Of a DNA stretch of 64,000 bases, positions 8,127 to 17,047 are shown piece by piece (positions within the stretch are counted from its first letter, which is position 1; the number at the start of each line of letters is the position of its first letter). The DNA comes from UBA7455 sp026713185 (lineage in GTDB: Bacteria; Pseudomonadota; Gammaproteobacteria; Pseudomonadales; Azotimanducaceae), in the NCBI GenBank assembly GCA_963665785.1, contig OY762456.1, positions 806,001 to 870,000 of the forward strand, written 5' to 3'. The notes under the pieces are model-generated. The model had not been told where the DNA came from and did no database searches. It saw nothing but the letters and a program-made list of their open reading frames with translations. The translations under genes and the position numbers were made by a program.

Positions 8127-9311
8127 ATGCATATACATCTTGATCTTGTCGGCGGTCTCTCCGGCGATATGTTTATCAGTGTGATGCTGGATTGTTTTCC
8201 AGATCAGACTCCCCTGCTGCAGCAGGTTATGGTCGATGCCGGGTTCTGCAATCTGGTGCATCTTGTATCCGAAGAAAAGAACGATGGTGTGCTTACCGGA
8301 ACGCATTTTACGGTTCACCCGGACAAGGACGCAGAGTCTCATCACCATCGGCATTATTCGGAAATCAGGTCTGTCCTGAGTGAGTCCGGGTTTGATGATG
8401 CCACTTGTGAGGCTGCACTCGGTATTTTCAGGATAATTGCCGAAGCAGAGGCCAGTATTCATGGCAAGGAAGTTGATGCAGTTGCCTTTCACGAGATAGG
8501 CGCCTGGGATTCTATTGCTGATATTGTGTGTGCCGCTCACCTCATTACGCAAACCGGCGTGACCGGCTGGAGTGTTTCCAGCATTCCTCTTGGCAGGGGT
8601 CAGGTAAAAACCGCTCACGGCATGTTGCCAATACCGGCCCCGGCAACGAGTCTTATTCTCAAAGGATTCAAATTTCATGACGACGGCATGGAAGGGGAGC
8701 GCATCACCCCCACCGGCGCCGCCATCCTGAAGTATTTGAACCCTGATCACGGTACCCCCGGTGGTGTCGTCCTGAAACATACAGGTACCGGGTTTGGCGC
8801 CAGGAGGTTTCCGGGAATTTCCAACGTGGTGCGGGCTTTGGTTTTCGTTTCAGAAAGTACAGACAGCTGGATTACCGATCAGGTTCTGCAACTGGAATTT
8901 GAAGTTGATGATCAGACACCCGAGGCACTCGCGGTGGCGCTGCAGCGCATCCGGATGGAAGAAGGTGTCCTTGATGTCATACAGATGCCATATCTGGGCA
9001 AGAAAGGTCGGCAGGGCACTTGTGTTCGGGTTCTGGCTGCCGTTGATATGGAAACACCGGTGACTGAAACCTGTTTCCGGGAGACCACTACACTGGGAAT
9101 ACGGCGGCAACGTGTTGACCGGGCAATTCTTCGTCGTGAGGAGTCGGTTGTTAATCACGATGGCCGTAACTTCCGGGTGAAAACAGCAGACCGTCCGGGT
9201 GGTCGAACGGTAAAGGTCGAGATGGATGATCTGCAAACTGTTAGTATTACGCATCAAGAAGATGTTCGCCGTCAGGCGGAGATTCAGGCACTGGATCAGA
9301 GTAATGACTAA
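8127..9311 (+). CDS. larC: nickel insertion protein for the nickel-pincer cofactor
   Basis: 394 residues. LarC inserts nickel into the pyridinium-bis-thiocarboxylate scaffold in a CTP-dependent cyclometallation, giving the cofactor of lactate racemase and related enzymes. The start M-H-I-H-L-D-L-V-G-G-L-S-G-D-M-F, the H-H-H-R-H metal-rich patch, F-H-E-I-G-A-W-D-S-I-A-D-I and A-H-G-M-L-P-I-P-A-P-A-T are hallmark DUF111/LarC segments. In L. plantarum LarC is made by a frameshift between two ORFs, whereas here it is one uninterrupted frame. It overlaps larE by 8 bases, which implies translational coupling. Confidence 0.95.
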   Translation: MHIHLDLVGGLSGDMFISVMLDCFPDQTPLLQQVMVDAGFCNLVHLVSEEKNDGVLTGTHFTVHPDKDAESHHHRHYSEIRSVLSESGFDDATCEAALGIFRIIAEAEASIHGKEVDAVAFHEIGAWDSIADIVCAAHLITQTGVTGWSVSSIPLGRGQVKTAHGMLPIPAPATSLILKGFKFHDDGMEGERITPTGAAILKYLNPDHGTPGGVVLKHTGTGFGARRFPGISNVVRALVFVSESTDSWITDQVLQLEFEVDDQTPEALAVALQRIRMEEGVLDVIQMPYLGKKGRQGTCVRVLAAVDMETPVTETCFRETTTLGIRRQRVDRAILRREESVVNHDGRNFRVKTADRPGGRTVKVEMDDLQTVSITHQEDVRRQAEIQALDQSND

Positions 9312-10131
9312 ACTGGAAAAATTATCGGCATACCTGAAAGCTCAAGGTCCGTTTGCGGTCGCCGCCAGTGGTGGTGTCGACAGCATGACACTGGCGGTGG
9401 TTGCGCATCGTGTGGACCCCCGGACCGAAGTCTTTCACGCGGTGTCGCCGGCAGTGCCGGACCAGGCTACTGCGCGGGTAGAACGCTATGCGGAACAGGA
9501 AGGATGGAATCTGCGGATCGTTGATGCTGGTGAAGTAGAAGACCCTGACTACGTGGCCAATCCGGCCAATCGCTGTTATTACTGTAAAACGCATCTCTAT
9601 GACACGCTCACCGGGGGGACTTCACTGACGGTGGCATCGGGAACCAATATGGATGATCTCGGTGATTACCGGCCGGGGTTGACAGCTGCGCAAGAGCACA
9701 ATGTGGTCCATCCCTATGTAGAGGCAGACATCAACAAGGAGGAACTGCGCGCAATTGCCAGAACGTTAAAACTGTACGATCTGCAGGATCTACCGGCTGC
9801 ACCGTGTCTTTCCAGCAGGGTGACAACGGGGATCGCAATCAATGTCGATCTGCTGCCGGTTATCAACAAGACCGAGCAGGCGCTGTGGCGGAGTCTGCAG
9901 ATGTATCTTCCTCTTAAAGGAGTACGTTGTCGTATAAGACCGGAAGAAATCTCGGTTCAGGTTGAAACCAGTGCCGCCATAGACCCGCAGAGCGATTACG
10001 GCAACGAAGCCAGGAATATTGTGAATCGCATTTTTTCTGCCCATGGATTCAGCGATTACCTGAAGACTGTGTCCATAGAACCCTACCAGCGCGGGAGTGC
10101 TTTTCTGATAGACACCCTGGAAGTGAAGTGA
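9304..10131 (+). CDS. larE: sulfur transferase for nickel-pincer cofactor synthesis, three-cysteine type
   Basis: 275 residues from the ATG at 9304. Longer readings start inside larC. LarE activates the carboxylates of pyridinium-dicarboxylate mononucleotide with ATP and adds sulfur. The PP-loop S-G-G-V-D-S is at residues 22-27. Cysteines are visible at 91 and 94 (R-C-Y-Y-C-K) and 168 (A-P-C-L-S-S-R). Enzymes with only the last cysteine give up that sulfur and are used once. Homologues with all three are known to bind a 4Fe-4S cluster that can carry extra sulfide. I infer the cluster type here. It is coupled to larC. Confidence 0.95.
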   Translation: MTKLEKLSAYLKAQGPFAVAASGGVDSMTLAVVAHRVDPRTEVFHAVSPAVPDQATARVERYAEQEGWNLRIVDAGEVEDPDYVANPANRCYYCKTHLYDTLTGGTSLTVASGTNMDDLGDYRPGLTAAQEHNVVHPYVEADINKEELRAIARTLKLYDLQDLPAAPCLSSRVTTGIAINVDLLPVINKTEQALWRSLQMYLPLKGVRCRIRPEEISVQVETSAAIDPQSDYGNEARNIVNRIFSAHGFSDYLKTVSIEPYQRGSAFLIDTLEVK

Positions 10132-10148
10132 CCGGGACTTCCATGCGC

Positions 10149-10154
10149 TATAAT
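10149..10154 (+). promoter_or_regulatory. -10 box of the tRNA-Arg promoter
   Basis: A perfect TATAAT lies 17 bases before the mature tRNA 5' end, in the short gap after larE. The -35 region at 17 bases spacing is weak. The tRNA therefore probably has its own promoter rather than depending on the lar operon. Confidence 0.6.
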
Positions 10155-10171
10155 CGGCATTTCAATAAACT

Positions 10172-10248
10172 GCGCCCGTAGCTCAGCTGGATAGAGTGTT
10201 GGCCTCCGAAGCCAAAGGTCGTGCGTTCGAATCGCACCGGGCGCGCCA
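10172..10248 (+). tRNA. tRNA-Arg (anticodon CCG)
   Basis: 77 bases. The acceptor arms gcgcccg and cgggcgc pair fully, and the 3' CCA is encoded. The D arm (gctc/gagt), the T loop ttcgaat and the anticodon loop ctccgaa closed by ttggc/gccaa are all regular, reading CGG codons. It sits between larE and the convergent larB. tRNA 3' ends are common integration sites, but no integrase is adjacent. Confidence 0.96.
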
Positions 10249-10266
10249 GATTGATGGTGCCATTTT

Positions 10267-10932
10267 TCAATCCACCCCCGGCAAATTGTTAAGCACCCGT
10301 ATTGCGGCACAGGCGGCGCCATAACCGTTGTCGATGTTGACCACGGTAATGCCCGGGGCGCAACTGACCAGCAGAGAGCGCAGTGCGGTTTCGCCACCCT
10401 TGACCATGCCATAGCCCACAGAAGTCGGTACGGCAATGATGACCGATGGAATCAATCCTCCGAGAACGGTGGGTAGTGCGGCATCCATGCCGGCGATGCA
10501 GATAACCACCTGCTTTTCTCTCAGTTGCTCCAGGCGGCTGGTTATCCGCCATAAACCGGCGACGCCTGCATCATCGATTTCAAGACAGCGATAGCCGTAG
10601 TAGGCCAGTGTACGGGAAGTTTCTCTGGCAACGGGTACATCGGAGCTGCCGCCGGTCACCACGGCTACCGGTTCGCCTTCTTTCATCCCGGCAGGCAGGC
10701 GGAATGCCGTCTGAGAAACAGGGTCGTATTCCAGCAGGCCGGGATGAGTCGAATCGACAAGGGTGAATTGATCTTCGCTGAGTTTGGTGAACAGCATCGG
10801 TTTGTGTTCTTCCCGAATTTTCTGACAGATCGAATCAAGCTGCGCTGCACTCTTGCCTTCGCAGAATACCGCTTCTGCCAGACCGGTCCGGTTTTCCCGT
10901 TCAAAATCCAGATTTATCTCCTGGTCATTCAT
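10267..10932 (-). CDS. larB: nickel-pincer cofactor biosynthesis carboxylase/hydrolase
   Basis: LarB carboxylates nicotinic acid adenine dinucleotide and cleaves the phosphoanhydride, the first step of nickel-pincer cofactor synthesis. The C-terminal half is PurE-like: V-A-V-V-T-G-G-S-S-D-V-P-V-A-R-E, then G-V-A-G-L-W-R, V-C-I-A-G-M-D-A-A-L-P-T-V, V-P-T-S-V-G-Y-G and N-I-D-N-G-Y-G-A. I chose the ATG at 10932 (221 residues, GAGGT five bases upstream) over a GTG one codon earlier. It converges on larE across the tRNA and so is not in the larC-larE operon. LarA is not in the window. Confidence 0.95.
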   Translation of the reverse strand: MNDQEINLDFERENRTGLAEAVFCEGKSAAQLDSICQKIREEHKPMLFTKLSEDQFTLVDSTHPGLLEYDPVSQTAFRLPAGMKEGEPVAVVTGGSSDVPVARETSRTLAYYGYRCLEIDDAGVAGLWRITSRLEQLREKQVVICIAGMDAALPTVLGGLIPSVIIAVPTSVGYGMVKGGETALRSLLVSCAPGITVVNIDNGYGAACAAIRVLNNLPGVD

Positions 10933-10970
10933 CACTCACCTCAGGATGTCCATAAGCCTACTCTACTATT

Positions 10971-11936
10971 TCAGGATTCAATTTGCTTCAGGAAAGCATC
11001 AAAGCGTTCAATGCACCAATCGACCCTGTGCGGCGCTGTAATGTAGCCGGTAAAGACGTGCTGTTGCCGGTCGCCGTCAAGGGTGACCGGTATCAGTTGT
11101 TTGAAATCCGCACCCCAGGCTTCATGAACGCGAACAGTAGCCATGGGATCAATGGTATCGTCATTCTTCATATACATGGTAGCCAGGGGGATTCGGCAGG
11201 ACGATAAATCGATTTTATTCAACCAGTCTATGGTCTTCTGCATTTCAATGATTGCCAGGGTCGAATATCGATGCGTCCAGAATGTGGCTTCGAGTTCATT
11301 TGCGGGTTCACGGATGCGCTCCTGGCCGATAAATAAATGTATCCATTTGGGAGACCAGGGCCAGGTCAGGAGAAAATCCAGAGGATGTCTGATGCCAAAA
11401 TTGGGTGACATGAACAGCATCGCGTAAATCCTTCCAGTGGTAAATTCCTGCTTTGCCAGCCAGACAGCCAGAGTTGCGCCGGTCGAGGCGCCGATAATAA
11501 CGACTTTTTCACCCAGTGCGGATGCAATATGCCAGGCGTCTGTGACACTCTGCAGCCAGTCTTCAGCACTGGCATCCATGCCGGGTTTGACTCCATGACC
11601 CGCGAGACGGCAATAGATGGCATTGGCATGGGAAGCCGATGCAAGACGTTCCGTCACCGGCGAAGTTTCATGCCTGGTTGCCGAAAAACCATGGATATAG
11701 AGAAAACTAAGGGGTGTCATCGAGGGATTCATTGAATCTGCCCAGATGATTTTGGCCTCGGTATCCGCAATCAGATTACAGACTTTTGCTTCAGATTCTT
11801 GCAGCCAGTAGTCCAACTGCGGCAGGGAAAGACCTGATGGGACAGTTGTCTTTGGTGCTTCGGATTGCAGTTTTGGTCGAGGACCGGCTACAAACAGCAA
11901 AATCAGAAGGAAAATGACAAAAAGAATGCTTATCAT
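10971..11936 (-). CDS. membrane-anchored alpha/beta hydrolase
   Basis: 321 residues. The first 17 residues after the start are nearly all hydrophobic (I-S-I-L-F-V-I-F-L-L-I-L-L-F-V-A-G), an uncleaved anchor, so the enzyme domain probably faces the periplasm. The alpha/beta hydrolase signs are Y-I-H-G-F-S-A-T for the oxyanion loop, the nucleophile elbow G-A-S-T-G, and a late Q-Q-H-V-F histidine with N-D-D-T-I-D upstream supplying the acid. This is esterase/lipase-like with unknown substrate. It is 34 bases downstream of larB on the same strand, so the two may share a transcript. Confidence 0.75.
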   Translation of the reverse strand: MISILFVIFLLILLFVAGPRPKLQSEAPKTTVPSGLSLPQLDYWLQESEAKVCNLIADTEAKIIWADSMNPSMTPLSFLYIHGFSATRHETSPVTERLASASHANAIYCRLAGHGVKPGMDASAEDWLQSVTDAWHIASALGEKVVIIGASTGATLAVWLAKQEFTTGRIYAMLFMSPNFGIRHPLDFLLTWPWSPKWIHLFIGQERIREPANELEATFWTHRYSTLAIIEMQKTIDWLNKIDLSSCRIPLATMYMKNDDTIDPMATVRVHEAWGADFKQLIPVTLDGDRQQHVFTGYITAPHRVDWCIERFDAFLKQIES

Positions 11937-12058
11937 GGGGTCAGATGTAGAATTTTTTTGAATTTTCTGTTATCTAAGTGTCGAATTTGTATTAGAATAA
12001 CTGATTCTCGGATATTCCGCGCGTATTCGTATGCGGGAACTGGAGTAGTGATATAACG

Positions 12059-15000
12059 ATGCGATTGCAGGCAATAAAGCTCGCAGGTTTCAAGTCCTTT
12101 GTAGATCCTACAACAGTCCCCTTCCCCGGTAATTTATGTGCTGTCGTTGGTCCCAATGGCTGTGGCAAATCCAATATCATTGATGCAGTGCGCTGGGTCA
12201 TGGGTGAATCCTCCGCCAAAACCCTCCGGGGTGAGTCCATGTCAGATGTCATCTTCAACGGGTCAACAAGCAGAAAACCGGTTGGCCAGGCCAGCATAGA
12301 GTTGCAATTTGATAACACCGATGGCCGATTGACAGGTGAATATGCCCACTACAGCGAAATCTCCATCAAGCGCAAGGTTACCCGCGACGGTCAATCCGGT
12401 TATTTCCTGAATGGTCACAAGTGCCGTCGCCGGGATATTACAGATATTTTTCTTGGGACCGGATTGGGACCGCGCAGCTATTCAATCATTGAACAGGGGA
12501 TGATCAGCCAGTTGATCGAGGCCAAACCGGAAGATCTCCGGATGTATCTTGAAGAAGCGGCGGGGATATCCAGGTACCGGGAACGACGCCGGGAAACCGG
12601 AAGGCGGATAGGCCATACGCGCCAGAATCTTGAACGTCTGAATGATCTGAGAGAGGAAATCGACAGCCAGTTACATCGTCTCAAGAGTCAGGCGAAAGCC
12701 GCGGAACGTTACACCGGATTGCGTCGTGAGCAACGTACAATCAAAGCCCGTATCATGGCATTGCGTTATCAGGCAATCGGTTCAGAAGCAGCGACAAGGG
12801 AAGCCAGCATCAATAGTCTTATCGTTGAACAGGAATCGTATATTGCTGATCAGAGGCGTATTGAAGCAGAAATGGAACAGCAGAGACAGGTGCTTGTGGA
12901 CCTGACGGATGAAAGTAACGAAATACAGGGTCGATATTACAATATCGGTACGGAAATCGCCCGTATTGAAGACGGCATCCAATACCGGAAAGAAACAACA
13001 GAACAACAGCTTCAGGATTTGGAACAGATGGAAGCTTCCAGGACCAGAGTAGAAGCCAATCTTGAAGAAGATGAACATCTGGTATCGGAATTAACACGGG
13101 AACTTGCAGATGTAAGGCCAGAATATCAGCGTGTCCATGAATTGGAAGAGTCCTCCGGGAGTCGTCTTGTTGCAGTGGAACGAGACGTACAAAACTGGCA
13201 GCAGACCTGGGATGACTTTAATCACACGGCAGCGGAAGCAAGGAAGCTGGGGGAGGTTCAGCAATCCAGAATAGAACATCTTGAACAGAACATTGAGCGG
13301 GCAACAGAACGCCTCAATCTCCTGAATGCAGAAATGGAGCAACTGCTGCAGTTGACCGACGATGAAGAAATCCGTCCTCTGGAGGAATTGCAGACGGTTC
13401 AGGAAGAGCAGTTGACCAGTAAACGGGACATTTCGGCATCGCTGATGGTACAGATTGAACAACAGCGGGATGAAAACACCCGGTTAAGCGATCAACTGGA
13501 CAGAAAACGTGCGGACCTGCAGCGGATACTGGGTCGAAGGGAATCGCTGGCAACGCTTCAGAGAGAAGCGCTGGGTCTTCAGGAAGAGGCTGAAAAAAAC
13601 TGGTTGATCGATCATGGATTGACAGAAAACCCCCGTCTTGTCGAGAAACTGAAGGTCGAGGATGACTGGGTACTGGCAATGGAAACGGTGTTGGGTGAAA
13701 CATTGCAGTCAGTCTGTGTGTCCAGTGTTGATTCTGTGGGTGCTCTCCTGGACACGGAAAAAGAAGATAACAAAGCGTCAGATCCTGCCGGGGAAGACCA
13801 ATCCAGCCCACTGCAGAGTCTATTGGATGATTTCTCACGTGGTTCCCTGAAGTTCATATCAAACGGGAAACCAGATGCCGCAGCAGCCGACATCGGGCAA
13901 CTCGCTGCCAGGGTCAGCGGAGACATTGATGTTTCCGGGTTACTGCACGGCATTCATACGGCAGATAGTCTGGCAGAGGCGCTGGCAATGCATGGCTCGC
14001 TGGCAAAGGGAGAGTCAGTGGTCACCCGTGATGGTCTGTGGCTGGGGTCCAACTGGTTGTGCTATAGAAAAGATATGGACACCGACGGCAGTGTTATACG
14101 TCGTCAAACAGAGCTGGATGAACTGGATCAGCAAATTGAGATTCTGCAGAATGAAACTGCCAGTCAATCTCTGCAACTTATAGCCAAAGTCTCAGACCTT
14201 GCGAAGATGGAAACCAGTTGGAATCAGCAACAGAACGGCATGGCAGAGCAGCAAAAACTGATTTCGGAGACTCAGGCGAAGCTGACTGCCAAACAGATGC
14301 GGTCGGACCAGAGAAAGGCTGATATTGAACGTATCAGGAATGATCTGCAATCCTGTAAAGCCGGACTCAGCCAGGACGAAACTTTACTCAGTGCAGCCAG
14401 GACTGAATTACAGCATGCATTGGATCAGATAGAGCACGATGAGCAAGAGCGGGCTGAACTATCAAGTCAGCACGATGATCTTCTGCTGGAATTGGATAAG
14501 GCTCGTGCCAGGGCAGAATCTCGTCGGGAATCTGTGCATGCGCTGGCAATGAGAATGCAGTCACTGGAATCACGGATTGATTCAGCGGAACAGGCGGTTT
14601 TCCGACTGACTGAGCAACAGCAGGAACTCACTGAACGTGGGGACTCATTACAGTTATCCATCCGTGAAAATGAAGCGCCGCAGGCAAACCTGAGACTGGA
14701 ACTGGAAGAAAATCTTGCCGAAAGACTGCAGGTTGAAAACGAGTTGGCAAATGTGCGGCAGAACATTGAGACAATTGAGTCCGGTATCAGGGATCTTGAG
14801 CGTCAACGTAGTGGAGTTGATTCACAGTTGGAACAGGTCAGAAACAGACTTGATACTGTCCAGCTTGACCATAAGGAACTGGAAATTCGCCAAAGTACCA
14901 TTCGTGAGCAGATGGATGAGGAAAAATCCAATCTGGAAGAAGTGATAGCCGGCATGCCCGAAGACGCTGACGCAGAAGCGTTTGAGAATGATCTGAATAG

Positions 15001-15637
15001 CATCAGCAACCGAATTCATCGCATGGGACCGATTAATTTGGCAGCATTGGATGAATACAGTGTTCAGTCAGAAAGAAAACAGTATCTTGATGCCCAGAAT
15101 GAAGACCTTGAGAAGGCATTGAGTACTCTGGAAAATGCGATCAGAAAGATCGACATGGAAACGCGGACACGCTTCAAAGTTACCTTTGACAGTGTTAATG
15201 GCAAACTGCAGCAAATGTTCCCAAAGCTGTTTGGTGGTGGTCATGCATATCTGCAGATGACGGGTACAGACCTGCTGGATACCGGCGTAGAGATAATGGC
15301 AAGGCCACCGGGGAAACGCAATTCGAGTATCCATATGCTGTCCGGTGGCGAAAAAGCACTTACCGCGATTGCCCTGGTATTTTCTATTTTTTCACTCAAT
15401 CCGGCGCCATTTTGTCTGTTGGATGAGGTTGATGCCCCACTGGATGATGTGAATGTCGCCCGTTACTCTGATTTGGTCAGGGAAATGTCGAGGACCATAC
15501 AGTTTATCTACATAACCCATAACAAGATCGCGATGGAGATGGGCGAACAATTAATGGGAGTAACAATGCAGGAACCCGGTGTATCAAGACTGGTTTCTGT
15601 TGACGTGGAAGAAGCTGTAGCAATGGCGGCAATGTGA
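12059..15637 (+). CDS. smc: chromosome segregation SMC ATPase
   Basis: 1192 residues, full length for SMC. It forms the ring-shaped condensin that organises and helps separate the chromosome. Walker A G-P-N-G-C-G-K-S is at residues 31-38 of the N-terminal head. The middle is long coiled coil rich in E, Q, R and L, interrupted by a hinge around residues 500-680. The C-terminal head carries the signature L-S-G-G-E-K-A and Walker B P-F-C-L-L-D-E-V-D-A-P. It is followed by zipA and ligA on the same strand, an arrangement known in Pseudomonas-like genomes. The partners ScpA and ScpB are not in the window. Confidence 0.97.
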   Translation: MRLQAIKLAGFKSFVDPTTVPFPGNLCAVVGPNGCGKSNIIDAVRWVMGESSAKTLRGESMSDVIFNGSTSRKPVGQASIELQFDNTDGRLTGEYAHYSEISIKRKVTRDGQSGYFLNGHKCRRRDITDIFLGTGLGPRSYSIIEQGMISQLIEAKPEDLRMYLEEAAGISRYRERRRETGRRIGHTRQNLERLNDLREEIDSQLHRLKSQAKAAERYTGLRREQRTIKARIMALRYQAIGSEAATREASINSLIVEQESYIADQRRIEAEMEQQRQVLVDLTDESNEIQGRYYNIGTEIARIEDGIQYRKETTEQQLQDLEQMEASRTRVEANLEEDEHLVSELTRELADVRPEYQRVHELEESSGSRLVAVERDVQNWQQTWDDFNHTAAEARKLGEVQQSRIEHLEQNIERATERLNLLNAEMEQLLQLTDDEEIRPLEELQTVQEEQLTSKRDISASLMVQIEQQRDENTRLSDQLDRKRADLQRILGRRESLATLQREALGLQEEAEKNWLIDHGLTENPRLVEKLKVEDDWVLAMETVLGETLQSVCVSSVDSVGALLDTEKEDNKASDPAGEDQSSPLQSLLDDFSRGSLKFISNGKPDAAAADIGQLAARVSGDIDVSGLLHGIHTADSLAEALAMHGSLAKGESVVTRDGLWLGSNWLCYRKDMDTDGSVIRRQTELDELDQQIEILQNETASQSLQLIAKVSDLAKMETSWNQQQNGMAEQQKLISETQAKLTAKQMRSDQRKADIERIRNDLQSCKAGLSQDETLLSAARTELQHALDQIEHDEQERAELSSQHDDLLLELDKARARAESRRESVHALAMRMQSLESRIDSAEQAVFRLTEQQQELTERGDSLQLSIRENEAPQANLRLELEENLAERLQVENELANVRQNIETIESGIRDLERQRSGVDSQLEQVRNRLDTVQLDHKELEIRQSTIREQMDEEKSNLEEVIAGMPEDADAEAFENDLNSISNRIHRMGPINLAALDEYSVQSERKQYLDAQNEDLEKALSTLENAIRKIDMETRTRFKVTFDSVNGKLQQMFPKLFGGGHAYLQMTGTDLLDTGVEIMARPPGKRNSSIHMLSGGEKALTAIALVFSIFSLNPAPFCLLDEVDAPLDDVNVARYSDLVREMSRTIQFIYITHNKIAMEMGEQLMGVTMQEPGVSRLVSVDVEEAVAMAAM

Positions 15638-15692
15638 TGGAATCTGTGTAGTATTTTGATTTGTTTATCAGTGACTGGACAGGAGATGTGAA

Positions 15693-17042
15693 GTGCTTTT
15701 GGAACTCGATTTGAGACTTTGGTTGATGATTTTGGGACCAGTATTCATTGGTGTAATTCTGTTACAGGGGTATTTGCGTGTACGGGGTAAAAAAGGCGAT
15801 GAGATCCAGTTGTCCCTGGATAAAAATTTCAAGTCCGGTCTGGGTGAAACTGACGATATTGATGAATTGTCATTGTTGAAAGCAGAACTGCCCAATGGCG
15901 GCGCCCGCATCGTGCTGCCACCAGAACAGACCTCTCTGTCTCTGGATGTCCCCATTTCGGCAAAACCTGAAACTGTTCAGAAAACAGCAAAACTCCGTAA
16001 ACGGACTAAAAAGGTACGGGAAATTCCCATGTTGATGGAACTTGCTGATAATCAGGACATTGATGAATTACCGGTACAGACTTCACTATCTCTGGATTTA
16101 GTCCTGGAGGAAGCTGTTGGTGAAAAACCAATGAGTCCTGCCGGGTCGGAACAGGAGGTTGATTCTGATTATACAATGACATCGGAGTCGGCAGAGGAAG
16201 CGTCATCAGACTTTAAGATGGAACTTGCTGATAATCAGGACATTGATGAATTACCGGTACAGACTTCACTATCTCTGGATTTAGTCCTGGAGGAAGCTGT
16301 TGGTGAAAAACCAATGAGTCCTGCCGGGTCGGAACAGGAGGTTGATTCTGATTATACAATGACATCGGAGTCGGCAGAGGAAGCGTCATCAGACTTTAAG
16401 ATAGTGCCCGAACTCAAACAGGAACCCGATTCCAGCTTTACGATGCCCCCGGAACCGGAACCGGAACCAGAGTCTGAACCGGGCTTTACGATACCTTCTG
16501 AACCGGTGCAGGCGTCAGAACCCGGCTTTACGATATCCTCCGAACAGGAGCAAGAGCCCGATTCCAGCATTTCAATATCATCCGAACCGGATAGGGAAGT
16601 GCAGGTGTCAAGGAATGTGGATTATTCCACCATCGAGAAGCTCGTTATCGTTTATGTCATGGCGAAGCAGGGCAATTTCTCAGGCGAAGAATTACGGCAG
16701 GTCCTGCAAGACAATGACATGGTTTATGGAGATATGAAGATATTCCATCGAATGAGCAGGGAAGGACTCTCTGAGTTCAGTCTATCCAGCGCTGTGGAAC
16801 CTGGTTTCTTTGACATTGCCAGGATGGATAATCTACAGACGCCGGGTGTAATAATGTTCCTGCGCGTACATGAACTTGCAGACCCCATGAGTGTGTATGG
16901 TGAGATGATGAATGTAGCCATCAGCATTGCCGAAAAACTGGATGGCGTCGTACTCGATGAAACCCGCAATTCGATGACCATGCAAACCATTGAATACTGC
17001 AAGCAGAGCATTCGCGATTTTCAGTTTCGTCACTCTGCCTGA
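15693..17042 (+). CDS. zipA: cell division protein ZipA with duplicated linker
   Basis: 449 residues from a GTG with AGGAG eight bases upstream. ZipA tethers FtsZ filaments to the inner membrane at the septum. Residues 6-24 are the single N-terminal membrane segment (L-R-L-W-L-M-I-L-G-P-V), followed by a basic patch. A long acidic, Pro/Ser/Glu-rich linker follows, then the FtsZ-binding domain from about residue 312 (I-E-K-L-V-I-V-Y-V-M-A-K) to the end. Within the linker, residues 115-175 are repeated exactly as 176-236. More degenerate E-P-E-P-E and P-G-F-T-I repeats come after. The protein is restricted to Gammaproteobacteria, which supports the organism call. Confidence 0.93.
   Translation: MLLELDLRLWLMILGPVFIGVILLQGYLRVRGKKGDEIQLSLDKNFKSGLGETDDIDELSLLKAELPNGGARIVLPPEQTSLSLDVPISAKPETVQKTAKLRKRTKKVREIPMLMELADNQDIDELPVQTSLSLDLVLEEAVGEKPMSPAGSEQEVDSDYTMTSESAEEASSDFKMELADNQDIDELPVQTSLSLDLVLEEAVGEKPMSPAGSEQEVDSDYTMTSESAEEASSDFKIVPELKQEPDSSFTMPPEPEPEPESEPGFTIPSEPVQASEPGFTISSEQEQEPDSSISISSEPDREVQVSRNVDYSTIEKLVIVYVMAKQGNFSGEELRQVLQDNDMVYGDMKIFHRMSREGLSEFSLSSAVEPGFFDIARMDNLQTPGVIMFLRVHELADPMSVYGEMMNVAISIAEKLDGVVLDETRNSMTMQTIEYCKQSIRDFQFRHSA
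16035..16400. repeat. perfect 183-bp in-frame tandem duplication inside zipA
   Basis: Unit 1 is 16035-16217 and unit 2 is 16218-16400. They read identically throughout and add 61 residues (M-E-L-A-D-N-Q-D to A-S-S-D-F-K) to the ZipA linker. No third partial unit follows. Confidence 0.97.
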
Positions 17043-17047
17043 AAAAC

